A DNA stretch of 64,000 bases from Meandrina meandrites (lineage: Eukaryota; Cnidaria; Anthozoa; Scleractinia; Meandrinidae). The stretch covers positions 5,600,001 to 5,664,000 of the forward strand of contig OY855906.1 of NCBI GenBank assembly GCA_963693305.1. Reading direction: 5' to 3'. Both the position numbers and the translations under genes were made by a program. The notes beneath the pieces were generated by a model. The model saw only the letters and a list, made by a program, of their open reading frames with translations. It was not told the origin of the DNA and did no database searches. Positions 46,301 through 56,600 of this stretch are shown here, in pieces. How positions within the stretch are numbered: the stretch's first letter is position 1; each line of letters begins with the position of its first letter.

Positions 46301-47266
46301 ACTAGCAGACCAAAACATTACTTTCAGTATCCTAAGCAAAACAGGAAGCCATTTTTTTCTCTTTGTCTGCTGGGAGCCGGAGGTGAATAGTACTATGCTA
46401 ATCATGTCCGAGTTAACCAATCGGTGCTTGCAGGGAGCACTATTCACTTGTGTGGTATAGGGGACTTTATCTAAAGAATTTTATTATTTGGGGTTGTAAT
46501 ACTGTGAATGATTTAAATGTACAGAATTTTGATTTAAATGTACATTTCGCGTGCGCTTAAGTTGAAGGTATTCGTTAGCGTCTACTAAACGAACTAAGCA
46601 GAGCATGTGGTTTACTTAGGTTGTGCTGCAAAAAAACTATGCAACATCTGCTCCAGATAGCTTTCCTAGATCACCTTGCACCTGTTTATTACTTCTATGT
46701 GTATTTCGTTGCTACACTGTTGAAGGTTGATATTTTGACCCTCCCTCCATGCCTCTAGTCTAATATGCCAACTAAATCCCAATTAATGCAGTACAGTGAC
46801 CGTACAATACAATAATGCACAAAGTTCAATCAACCAGCAATAGACACATGTACGCCTTGCGGACCTATTTTTTTTTTTTTGCATTTGCTTTCGCGTGACT
46901 TCAGTTTATCGTTTTATTTTTTGCTGGCTCACACCTTTTCAATCACAGACGCAAAAGTAGCTGTAGACTAAAATAAATTCAATAAATTTAATATTTATCC
47001 AAGGGAAAAATTAACAACGTGCTACAAGAACTAATTAAAGCCATTCAAAGTAGGGAAATTTAAACTGAGCTGAACTGACATCACTGAACCACCTACCGCC
47101 CTTGCCAGGTTGCGGGATGGGGCGTTCTTCCTGCGAACAAAAAACACATTGCTACACAAAACACCCAAACATCTGAATTCAGAATGCAGCAGAAAATAAA
47201 ATATATTCCTACCAAGCAAAGATCGTCCACTTTACGAAGCACAGCAGAGAGATTCTTCGTCGCCAT
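42380..47266 (-). CDS. SORD: Sorbitol dehydrogenase, copy 1, nine exons
   Basis: Zinc- and NAD-dependent polyol dehydrogenase (sorbitol to fructose), cytosolic. Exons: 47213-47266, 47097-47130, 45735-45899, 44982-45141, 44598-44716, 44416-44481, 43539-43714, 43182-43303, 42380-42551; all GT-AG, phases join to 355 residues (human 357). Catalytic zinc ligands: C41 (GICGSD), H66 and E67 (GHESSG). C96, C99, C102 and C110 form the C-x2-C-x2-C-x7-C structural-zinc lobe that vertebrate SORD has largely lost. NAD fold: GAGPIG (176-181), with D200 at the position that selects NAD over NADP. Later matches: [29 protein letters not shown] and [10 protein letters not shown]. The ending is GYQTQ. A near-identical paralog lies 10 kb to the right in the same orientation. 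Confidence 0.95.
42760..43040 (-). repeat. tRNA-derived SINE in intron 8 of SORD copy 1
   Basis: Minus-strand SINE with B-box region near 42975 and body words CATGGACTAGCATCCCGTTC and AAGCTCTGGCCTGATG. A shortened copy sits at the same place in SORD copy 2 (about 52835-53035), so insertion predates the duplication. Confidence 0.8.
43347..43396. repeat. AATC microsatellite, copy 1 intron 7
   Basis: About 12 AATC units. The matching tract in copy 2 is much longer and has a second motif. Confidence 0.95.
45395..45690 (+). repeat. tRNA-derived SINE in intron 3 of SORD copy 1
   Basis: Head GGTGGCCTAGTGTTTAGTGC, B box GGTTTGAGCCC, body TGCCTCTCTTCATCC and GTGGACTAGCATGC. Its counterpart at 55805-56170 carries an extra MITE. 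It is antisense to the gene. Confidence 0.8.
46055..46487. mobile_element. Copy-1-specific nested MITE insertion in intron 2
   Basis: SORD copy 2 intron 2 lacks this block: sequences matching TAGTAACTTTG and GGTTGTAAT...CTGTGAATGA lie adjacent near 56620-56645. The block is an inverted relative of the 39370-39588 family (ACCACACAAGCTGAATAACTAG, GGTGAATAATTGTT), interrupted by a second element at 46112-46234. The outer edges are approximate. Confidence 0.65.
46112..46234. mobile_element. Inner palindromic MITE (GTTGTGGTTCAATTTTATCC ends)
   Basis: Arms GTTGTGGTTCAATTTTATCC... and exact complement, continuing through TTGGTTCAAATTTTA(T/C)TTTCC, around a loop of roughly 30 bp. A diverged relative lies at 50685-50781 in the SORD spacer. 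Nested in the copy-1-specific insertion. Confidence 0.75.
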
Positions 47267-47320
47267 TTGTCGGATTCGACAAGTTGTACCTGCCTCTGAA
47301 TGGAAGTCTGGATACTAATA

Positions 47321-47359
<39 letters not shown>

Positions 47360-47675
47360 GGGGAAAGCGGGCTACCCACGGGAATTTGACATCATGAAGC
47401 TCTCCCAGGGTAGGGATTTTGACATCTAAAATGGTCTGCTGGGTTAGAAATTTAAGTAGATATATGGCAAATTTGACATTCACTAGGTGCCCAGGGGTGG
47501 GGAATTTGACTTTGGCTTCCAGAAAAAATCAAAATCCCCTGGGTCTGCCCGCCCCCCCCCCCCCCACCCTCACGCTGGGGCGTAACATTGACATGTGCAT
47601 AATATGACCAATATACTTATGTCGCTCAATAGATACCAATTAGGTAGCTATTTTTAGGCGAAATACTTACAGAGT

Positions 47676-47798
47676 ATCATCTTGATTTGGAAAAACCTAA
47701 TTTGCATTTACTTTCTACACACTAATTTACATAAATCGCATATGTAAATTAGTGTGTAGAAAGTAAATGCAAATTAGGTTTTTCCAAATCAAGATGAT
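47676..47798. repeat. Perfect 58-bp inverted repeat with a 7-nt loop
   Basis: Arms 47676-47733 and 47741-47798 match at all 58 positions; loop AATCGCA. The sequence ATACTTACAGAGT occurs just before the hairpin (about 47663) and again about 50 bp after it (about 47847). It may be a young MITE or a hairpin-RNA source; no coding potential. Confidence 0.95.
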
Positions 47799-48032
47799 GT
47801 TTAGTAATGCTTTCTTTGCTTCGACGATCAAAATCTCTCAGACATACTTACAGAGTGGAAGAACCAAAACTGGCACAAAGGTTCTTCTTGGTGTAAGAAA
47901 CAAATTTAGAAGGAAATTTAGAGGGGGTGCCACGTGATTTGATCATCCGGGTGACGGGGGTGGGGGGAGAATGCCACACAATTCAAATTCTGGGTCTCTA
48001 TCAGCATGAAAACGAGGCTGGGAAGTTATCCG

Positions 48033-48765
48033 TGTTAGGCTTAGCCACAAGTTGCTCGACAACTTTTCGGCAACTTTTGATTTTTTTTTTTTGTACCTGA
48101 AGAAGGCTGGTTTGGCCAGCCGAAATATAGTACACAAATTTATAACCTTTCTACGTTGTATCGGTTTCTGCTTTTTTATAGTCTTCATTTTTCTATTTTA
48201 AACCGATCAGATCATTATTGATCCAACGTATATCAGTAGGATCATCGTCCACGGTTGCTTGCTTGTTTAAACATTTTTTTTTTAGCATTTTTTAAATTAT
48301 CTTTTACTTTTTTCGCGACATATTTTAGCTTTCGAAAGAAAAGTGAGCTAAATTCAGCTAGTTTATACTACTGTGTGAGTGTGTGGACTCCAGGACTGGC
48401 CAATAGCAATTACCAATGCCAGCTTGGTGTTGCACGCCTGTCCATGAGGTCAGCAGTATCACATGAAACGTCTTTCAAGATGGCGGAGAACACTGTGATT
48501 CAGATTCCATCTCAGAATGAAGTTTTCAAGAGTTTTGTCAAATGCGAATAAAATCCACTTATACTGTGCACAATCTAAACCGCAATAAAACCAACTTAAA
48601 GTGCAAACAAGTAAAAAAAAATTGCACCTTTTCGGCAGCTTTTTCGAAATTCAGCAACTTTTCGGCAACTTTCAAAATAAAATAGGAACTTTTTAGCAAC
48701 TTTTAGACACTTTTATCGGCAACTTTTTTGGAATTATCGGCAACTTGTGGCTAAACCTACTATCG
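48033..48765. mobile_element. Foldback repeat with TTTAGCCACAAGTTGC ends and GGCAACTTTT units
   Basis: Near the left edge, GGCTTAGCCACAAGTTGCTCG is matched by the complement of CGGCAACTTGTGGCTAAACC near 48750. Between them are many degenerate CGGCAACTTTT or CAGCAACTTTT units, mostly at 48630-48760. The centre has unrelated AT-rich sequence. Transposon class unknown. Confidence 0.6.
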
Positions 48766-49804
48766 GCAACTTGAGTCAAAATAGATAAAAACATCACTTA
48801 TTAGGTAGTCTCGTCAGTTTGGCCGCGGAATGAAAGATACATTTCTCACCGGAACGGTTTAAGCACACCGTACTCCATGATTTCCCATTTTGTATCCACT
48901 TAAAAATTGATCTGTGTTTCTTCATTTTAATTTCATTTTTATCACCCACAGCGAAAAGTATTCCTTTGAGAAATTAAAATATTTCCTTGGGAAATTAAAA
49001 CAGTCCCTTGAGAGTTTGCAAGAATGTGGTAAGAGAGTGCCTTCGATGCCCACCGAGCTTCTATTTGTACTTTTTAACAAGCAAAATAGTCGAAAAAAGG
49101 ATGAAACAGCTTTCCGCGATTGCAACCCTGCTTTATCGGTTCTGGCGGTGTTGGTGTCTTGCAAAGTTACTTTTTCACTCAGTATCAGCCTTGCTGTATT
49201 ACTGTAGTGTTTTTACAGTATAAGTATCATTATCAAATACTGCATGCTTGAGACAAAATAATATTCCTCAAATCACTACAACTGCAATTAGCCTTTACAA
49301 ACCAGAACCAGGAATCCGACGATTTTTGCTATACTTCAGCTTACACTGTAACGGTGTAAACGGTGTATCACATGGAAATTAATAACGAATAAAATTAGAA
49401 AGTAATATAAATTAGATTTTAAACATGCCGAATTTTCCCTTTCTGTGACTGCTACGATCTGTAAATTCGTTAGCGATGTCAAAAAAACACTCTTCATGAC
49501 TGTTTATCATTGTCAGGTTGCTAAATTTTTCTTGCGTCACTGTTGAGCAAAATCTTCTCTCGTTGGGCGGTGGAAACTGAATAATTGTTCACCAGATGCA
49601 CTTGTCTGGATTTACCAATAGGGAACTAAATCAAAAACACAGTTAATCATCAACTTCTGGATGGGCGTTCAAATGAAATACTTTTAGTAATTGTCGGTTC
49701 AATAATAATTTTTTTTTTCGTTTCTTTCTTTCTTTACTTAAGTTCTTATTATGTATTGTTGTTTTAACTATAAAAAAGTGGGGCCCCTCCCTCTGCGCTG
49801 GCCC

Positions 49805-50596
49805 TGGTGTTACGAGTACGCAGAAGTGTATGTACTCACGTATACTGTTGGTTTTTTTTTCTGTCATAAAGCGTAACAGGTGTCGAAAAAAGCAAGGAAA
49901 TGGGGTTTCCTCGTTTCCAAGTGCTGTCGCCACGAACGCCGTAAGTGTCATTAATTTTATCGAGAAATTTGGGCTTTGTTTTAGCGGGAAAGAAATGGCA
50001 GCAAGCTTGACGCGGACCGAAATTTTACTTATCATCTTGGGAGGGTAGGGGGTGGGGGTGGAGGGTTGATATGAAACCAGCTTGTATCTACATCTTTTAA
50101 TGGACGCGATTATTCCATGTACATTCACGGTCTTCAGAGGATGAGCAAAGTGCAAATAATTATTGGGAAATCGCGCGGAAAAGAACGTTCTGTATAACCG
50201 CTGAAAGTGCGTTTACTTACGTGGACGAACATAATAGCCTACGGAGAGACGTACGTACAAATAAACCTTTTTTTAAAACTTTTGAATGCAGGGGACCACA
50301 AAATCATGAATAAAAGAACCGAGGTATATAAACAAATTTATATTTATATGGAGACGTTGTCGAAACGTTCGGATTTTTTAGCCTTGTACGCTCATAATTT
50401 GATATAAATGCTGTTCAGTGTCATTTCAAACTCCCTTTGTCAAAATTCAGCCTATCAAATCATGTGTCTCTAGAGACACCTGTTTCTCTAACCTGTGACC
50501 AGGCGTTCTTTCTTTTTTTTCGCGGCGCGAAGAAAGAAAATAAAGAAAGTAAGTTTCATTTATTGTCTTCAATTTCTATCTCAATCTACAGCAAAA
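49805..50596 (+). repeat. Dispersed repeat, copy B
   Basis: Same family and orientation as 35310-36443, without the MITE. It ends within about 10 bp of where homology to SORD duplication unit 1 begins (near 50585-50590). Confidence 0.75.
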
Positions 50597-50684
50597 GTCA
50601 TTCAAATGCAACAAGCGGCAGGGCATTTTGTGACACAAAAACAGTAATACACCAAGGAGGACACCAGGCAGAAGTGTACATGTC

Positions 50685-50781
50685 GTGGTTCAATTTCACC
50701 CTTGGTACAGTCTGGTATTTTCCATACTGGAACAAAGGAAAATACCAAATTGTACAAACTCTATTATTAAACCACAACACG
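50685..50781. mobile_element. Diverged palindromic MITE (GTGGTTCAATTTCACCC)
   Basis: Imperfect inverted repeat with GGTATTTTCC / GGAAAATACC in the inner arms and CGTGGTT.AA / TT.AACCAC at the ends, related to 46112-46234. Confidence 0.6.
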
Positions 50782-50950
50782 TAATATTTCCACTTAATTA
50801 CTTCCCAAATGTCACACTACCTTTGGTCAGCATTTTTAATAAACGGCACGCAATGCATGCAGAAGCGATGACATTTCGCATGGGGTCTTTAAGAATGTCA
50901 AAGAAATTTGACAGAAATTTCAAAAAAGTAAATAAAAGTAGCTGACAGCG

Positions 50951-51538
50951 TCTGTGCTGAATGATTGTTCGACAAAAGTTGCGTTATCTTGCAGTGAGAC
51001 ATCCGAAACTGACGACATACGATACAAGGTCAAACGCTGTCTTTTTGTTTTTTAAAAAAAATTAAAGATTTCTGTTTACTAAATCTAATAAAATACATCA
51101 AATATAATTTCTCTTTCGTTTATACTTAGAATCGGTCCTTTCTAACTGCCCGGGAGTATTTTGCTTTGAGTTCTACGCGGTGTTTTCTTGTTGAGAGAAA
51201 CTTGATTTCTTTTCTACTGACGTTTATTCCTGAACAACTTCTGTGTTCAATGATTGTTCGAGAAAAGTTGCGTTATCATGTAGCGCGACATCCGATACTG
51301 ACGACATACGATACAAGGTCAAACGCTGTCTTGAAAATGTTTAGCCCTTTTCTTTTAAAAAATGTAATGATTTCTGTTTACTAAATCTAATGAAACACAT
51401 CAAATATAATCTGTCTCTTTCGTTTATACTTAGAATCGGTCCTTTCTAACTGCCCGGGAGTATTTTGCTTTGAGTTCTACGCGGTGATTTCTTCTTGAGT
51501 TAAACTTGAATTCTTTTCTACTGACGTTTATTCTTGAA
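50951..51538 (+). repeat. Direct tandem duplication of about 290 bp
   Basis: Unit 1 about 50951-51239 and unit 2 about 51240-51538 share TGACGACATACGATACAAGG, GAATCGGTCCTTTCTAACTG and CTTTGAGTTCTACGCGGTG in the same order, over 90% alike by eye. No coding potential. Part of the block present only in SORD unit 2. Confidence 0.85.
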
Positions 51539-52453
51539 GTTAGTTATCAAACCATGCACCTAGTTCCCAGTGCTCTTCGGTTCAATTCAGGGAGTAATCG
51601 TAACACCAAAAATTCCACCGCTTTTCCGCTTTCCAACATTAACCGATGACGTCATAAAATGACGTCATCACTTAAAAAGGAAAGAAGTCATCAACACTTC
51701 TTTTAGGACATGAACAATCTCTTTGGTCAGAATTCCTGCAGTGCAATGTTTAAAGAAAGTTCTGCTGGAGTCACTTGTAAATAAGTTCAACAAAGTGGTA
51801 TAGCTGGTCCTGATTTTTATTGATCAATATCGTACTTTACTTTTTACAAATTCAAAAGTTTCCTAAACCTCTAGATACGTTAAACTACAAATTTATTGTT
51901 ATAAATAAGAACTAATTTGACTTGTTCAAGTTTTGAGGGACTATGTTTTCTTTTTGTTAGTGGGTTTCAGTGCAGACTGTGACCCTCTTAAACAAAACAC
52001 CTAGAAAGTTGTAGCATAAAAGGAGTCTTGTCCGATCATTTTTTTTTGGCCCAAGTTGTTAATCATCCACCAATTGAAAGCATAAATAGGTCTAAACAAA
52101 CAAACATGCAAACAGACTGACAACCTGCACCCGTTTTGGTGAACATAAAAAAAACTTGTTTACCTTTCTAAGTTATGTAAAAATAAAATTATATAAGTGA
52201 CTCTTTAAGTGTTTTTTTCTTACAGGACAATAACATGTTTTGGTTTTATATTACCAGGCCACTGAGTTTATGATGTGCCTTGACTGAAAAACTTTAAACT
52301 TGAATATTTCCATGCCCAAAATGGTGTGATCCACCCTGGGAGGTGTCATCAGCATGGAATAGGATACCGTGATTTTGAAAACTACTTCTTGCCTTGCTCA
52401 TATTTTGTAACAGAAGCTAATATATTAGAAAACTGTTTGATGCATGGCTTTGT

Positions 52454-53546
52454 TTATTGTATCTGATATCCCTCATTGCAGTGGATGACAACTTTAATTG
52501 CTCCTCCAGCACCGGTTCTTGAAGTCTCAAAGGCGTCAACAGACTGTTCCAGCTTGAAGTGATGAGTTATCAGTGGCTTGACATTCACTGCCCCAGATGC
52601 AACCAGTGCCAGGGCTGTGGGATAGCTGTGAGACAAAATGATATAAAGTTAAATTAACAAAGTGCTGATGTGAGGCTAGGCACAGCACAGCATGGGATGG
52701 TACAGAGGGGTAAAGTGAAGCTAAGCAAAGCCCAGGTGGTGTTTGGGGAAGGAGGGTGGGGGGGGGTGGGTACTTCCTCTTAGACACCGATGAGGATACT
52801 CTTCATATTTCTTTGGGCCTCTTGGGTAAAGCCTGCATACGAGCCTAGTGGCCCATCAGGCCAGATTGAGCTTATCCCAGTTTCCATAGCTTGAAACAAA
52901 TAGGTGGAGAGAGGTACTATGAGAGTAAAGTGTCTTGCCCAAGAACACAACGCACTGCCCACACCAGTGCTTGAGCCTGGACTGCCCAATCAGGAGTCCA
53001 GCACACTAACCATTAGTCCACCGCACCTCCCACAGGACCTCTAAGGGATAACGATAAACTTGAGTCGAGCCCACCCTTTGATGGGTGCACCCCCATCACT
53101 TTTATGTGGGACTCCCCAACCTCCCACCCCAGGAGTAAAACAAAAATAGCTAGAATACCATCAATAATTTTATTTCATTAAAATGAATGTTATACAGGCG
53201 AACCTCTTTACCATGGACACCAAATGGGCAAATGCTGAAGTGTCCAGATTACCAAGGTGTCTCGACTATTGGAAGTAGAGATTATTATATGAATTCTGGT
53301 TTCCCTTGGACCAAGCAAACTATTGATTATATCGTAGTGTTCACCAGCAGAAGTTTGACTGTATTACCCCAAATAACTTACCAATTAACGTATCTAAATA
53401 TTCCTCTGATGTCCACTTCTCTAACCAAAGCATCCACAATGGGAAATTGGACTTCGGGTTTTCCCATCCCCACTACCACAAGAGTGCCTCCTGGCTTAGT
53501 TGCCTAAAATAAAGATGCATGAGACTGAGTAGCAGATAGAGTGGAA

Positions 53547-53623
<77 letters not shown>

Positions 53624-56600
53624 GTCAGTCAGTCAGTCAGTCAGTCAGTCAGTCAGTCAGTCAGTCAGTCAGTCAATAAAGCAATCAAAGTGCGTTGACT
53701 GGTAAAAGGCTTGGATTGAACTACCGGTGATGTGTATTTAAATTTTCGTGGCTGCATAGTTTGCAGAAGAATTGAATCTCTTCAACAAACAGGGAGACCA
53801 ATAATGCTGGGACCAGATGGCAACACTAATATAATCAAATTACTAATATCAATTATTTCAACTAATATCAATCAATAAATCAAATTATAAATAAATAAAT
53901 ATTAAATAAATAAATATTAAATAAGTGCCATTATGTCATATTAATTGCAGACAATGTAAAAGAACAAAGAATCCACCCTGATGTGATAGTTTAGAAATAT
54001 TCGATTAAATTGTCTCCAGAGCCCCTTTTTCATTTGGTCAATAGCTTTTTGAGCATGCTCATTTTCGACTGTTAGCCAATCCGCTTTGGGCATAAAGAAG
54101 TCCGCAAATTACAGACTCTTACACTGGACTTGACCAGAGTCCATGTTCTTGGTGCTAACCAAGAAAAGTGGGATCTGGGAACAACATTGAGTGATAATGT
54201 ACGGTAAACTTTAATGATAATTTATTATCTCTCTTGAGAATTCAAGGGCCAACTAACATGAATGCCTGCATGGAAGCTAGACTCAGCTCCACTGCATTCA
54301 ATGGTTTGATCAGCCATTCCCAGACAATCTACAATTTTCTTGGCCAAGTCACGGCTATCTTTGGTGGTGTCCACTTTGATGATATAATCAGCACCAAGTT
54401 CCTTGGCTTTGTTTAGCCGGCCTTCATCGATATCTGGAAAAAAAGCCAGTCGATCACTTTATGTTCTTTGTTATCTTTATAATTATTGACTAAGCCATTA
54501 AATCCATACAAATAAACTGCTGGAGATAGTTGACAGAGGAATAACAAAATATACTGTTTATACTTCTTGCTAGGCAATTGAAAAGTTCTATGGAAACCTA
54601 AGTTCAATGAGCTAAGCTAAGCTGAGCTACGCTAAGCCCTTTGCAGAAGTTCAACAAATTGAAAAAATTCTCAGATATTTTCATTTTCAGCTTCCTTTCA
54701 ATGGTTTCATTTTCATTCAACAAGGCAGACAGTTTCTGAAACATTTCTAGTAACTAATTGTATAACAAACAACTGCAGTGTTCACCTGTGATGGCCACTT
54801 TGCTTGCACCACAAGCTTTGGCAGTCATAAGGTTAACTAAACCAATTGGACCTGTAATAACACAATCAAATAAATTTATTAACAGCTTGCTTGATATTTT
54901 GAAATTATTCAAAAATTATTTTTATGACAAATTTTGTTTACCAATAAGCCAGCTAAATTAAAGTACAACTTCTCACCAGCTCCACAGACCAGCACATTGC
55001 TTCCAATGGAGATGCGGGCCCTATGACAAGCATGTACAGCAACAGACAGTGGTTCTAGGAGAGCTCCTTCCTCAAACGAGACATGATCAGGAAGCCTGAA
55101 GCAATGGAAATCAATGGATCAGTTTTACCCTAATTTAAGATATTGATAGTACACTCCACAAAATTACTGGAAATAACTGATTGGACGATAGCAGTTAATT
55201 AATCCCAAATAGTACTCCCTATTACTCTTCTTTTTGAAGTTGACACAAAGTTTTAAACCTTAAAACAGTCTTCCAAGGATTTCTGAAGGTCAACCCAAGG
55301 CATTGGGATATTTCTGAAGTTGACCCGAAGTTTTTCAGCACATTAACAACAATGACTTACTTACTTGAAACAAAAGTCAGCAGCATGAACAAAGTATCTG
55401 CACAGTGAGCCATCATACGGTGGGGTGGCAGCAAACTTCATGTCTGGACACAAATTGTAACGGCCTTCCTTGCAAAAGGAACAAAGCCGACAGCCCACTC
55501 CAGGTTCAATGGCCACTCTGTCACCTAAACAACAGCACAACAAAACACAGGAACAACTGAGATCAGACTATAAAATGTTTACACAGGAGGAAATATACTT
55601 ATTTGACTAGCTTTCTATCCAGGTAGTTAGCAATTTTCTTAATAGAGCAAAGCACATCTGAACATGAATAACTGCCTCCTCAACCTTAGCTGGAATGAGG
55701 TGAAACAAAAGAAAGCAGATAGTGTGGAATAGCACTTACTTGTACACCCCATCTACAGAATACATGGTGCCCTTAGTGACATGCAAATTGTAAGCTATAA
55801 TCAAGAACACTGTGGGAAGCATGGTGGCCTGGTGCTTAGTGCAATGGACTCCGAATCAACCAGTCAGGGTTTGAGCCCTGGGTGGGGTCATTGCGATGTG
55901 TTTTTAGCCAAGATTTTTTACTCTAATGGTGCTTCTCTTCACCCAAAAAATTTATGCTGCGAATAACCCTGTGATGGCCTAGCATCCCATCCAGTGGAAG
56001 TACAAATACTCCTAGTCACTTCCAGCCTGTGTACATCCGTCTTCTCCCCTCCAAAAAATCGGGGAGAGACTCTCCCTGATTTTTTTGAGGGGAGAAGACG
56101 GATGAACAAAGGCTAAGTCACTTCAAGCTACAGAAACCAGAGTTAAGTGGCAGCCATTGTAACGGGCCACTTGGCTCAAATGCCGACTTAAAACCACCTT
56201 ACTCACTAATTGGGAACATTATAAACTTACCAACTTTAAGGTCTGTAACCCCTTCACCTACAGCAGACACTACTCCACTTGATTCGTGTCCAAGCACCAT
56301 GGGTGCTGTGAGGATGAAATCTCCAATTCTTCCCCTCTTCCAGTAATGCACATCAGAGCCACATATTCCAACAGCATGCATTGCGATTTGCACTTCTTTA
56401 ATTTGGCAAGAAGTAGATTCAAGTTATTTAAAAAAAAAATAAAATGAAATTGTATCAATTACTATAAATACTGACTACTACATAAGCTATAGTCTTTTTC
56501 GCAGCCATTGTTTGGGCTTGTCATGCTGGAGAGAGTGTTGCGTGACGAGCCCAAACAACGGCTGTTAAGGGGACTACATGAGCTACGACAAAAGTTATTT

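Larger units (their letters stand above)
41575..47318. repeat. Segmental duplication, unit 1 (SORD copy 1)
   Basis: Homologous to about 50585-57577 over exons, introns and both flanks. Left homology begins near AAAAGTCATT...CAGGGC (41577 against 50590), and right homology ends at TGGATACTAAT (47318 against 57577). Unit 2 contains an extra block of about 1.1 kb (about 50690-51767) between the outermost left similarity and the rest. Confidence 0.85.
47319..49804. other. Spacer between the SORD duplicates, left part
   Basis: No gene recognised. It contains G- and C-runs (about 47346-47362 and 47551-47565), a perfect 58-bp hairpin (47676-47798) and a GGCAACTT-rich foldback (48033-48765). A segment near 48940-49200 has moderately long frames on both strands, without a recognisable family. 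Confidence 0.45.

Noticed and set aside
43347..53675. Regular AATC/AGTC arrays as possible CRISPR-like repeats
   Set aside because: They are uninterrupted tetranucleotide repeats without spacers, in introns of a eukaryotic gene.
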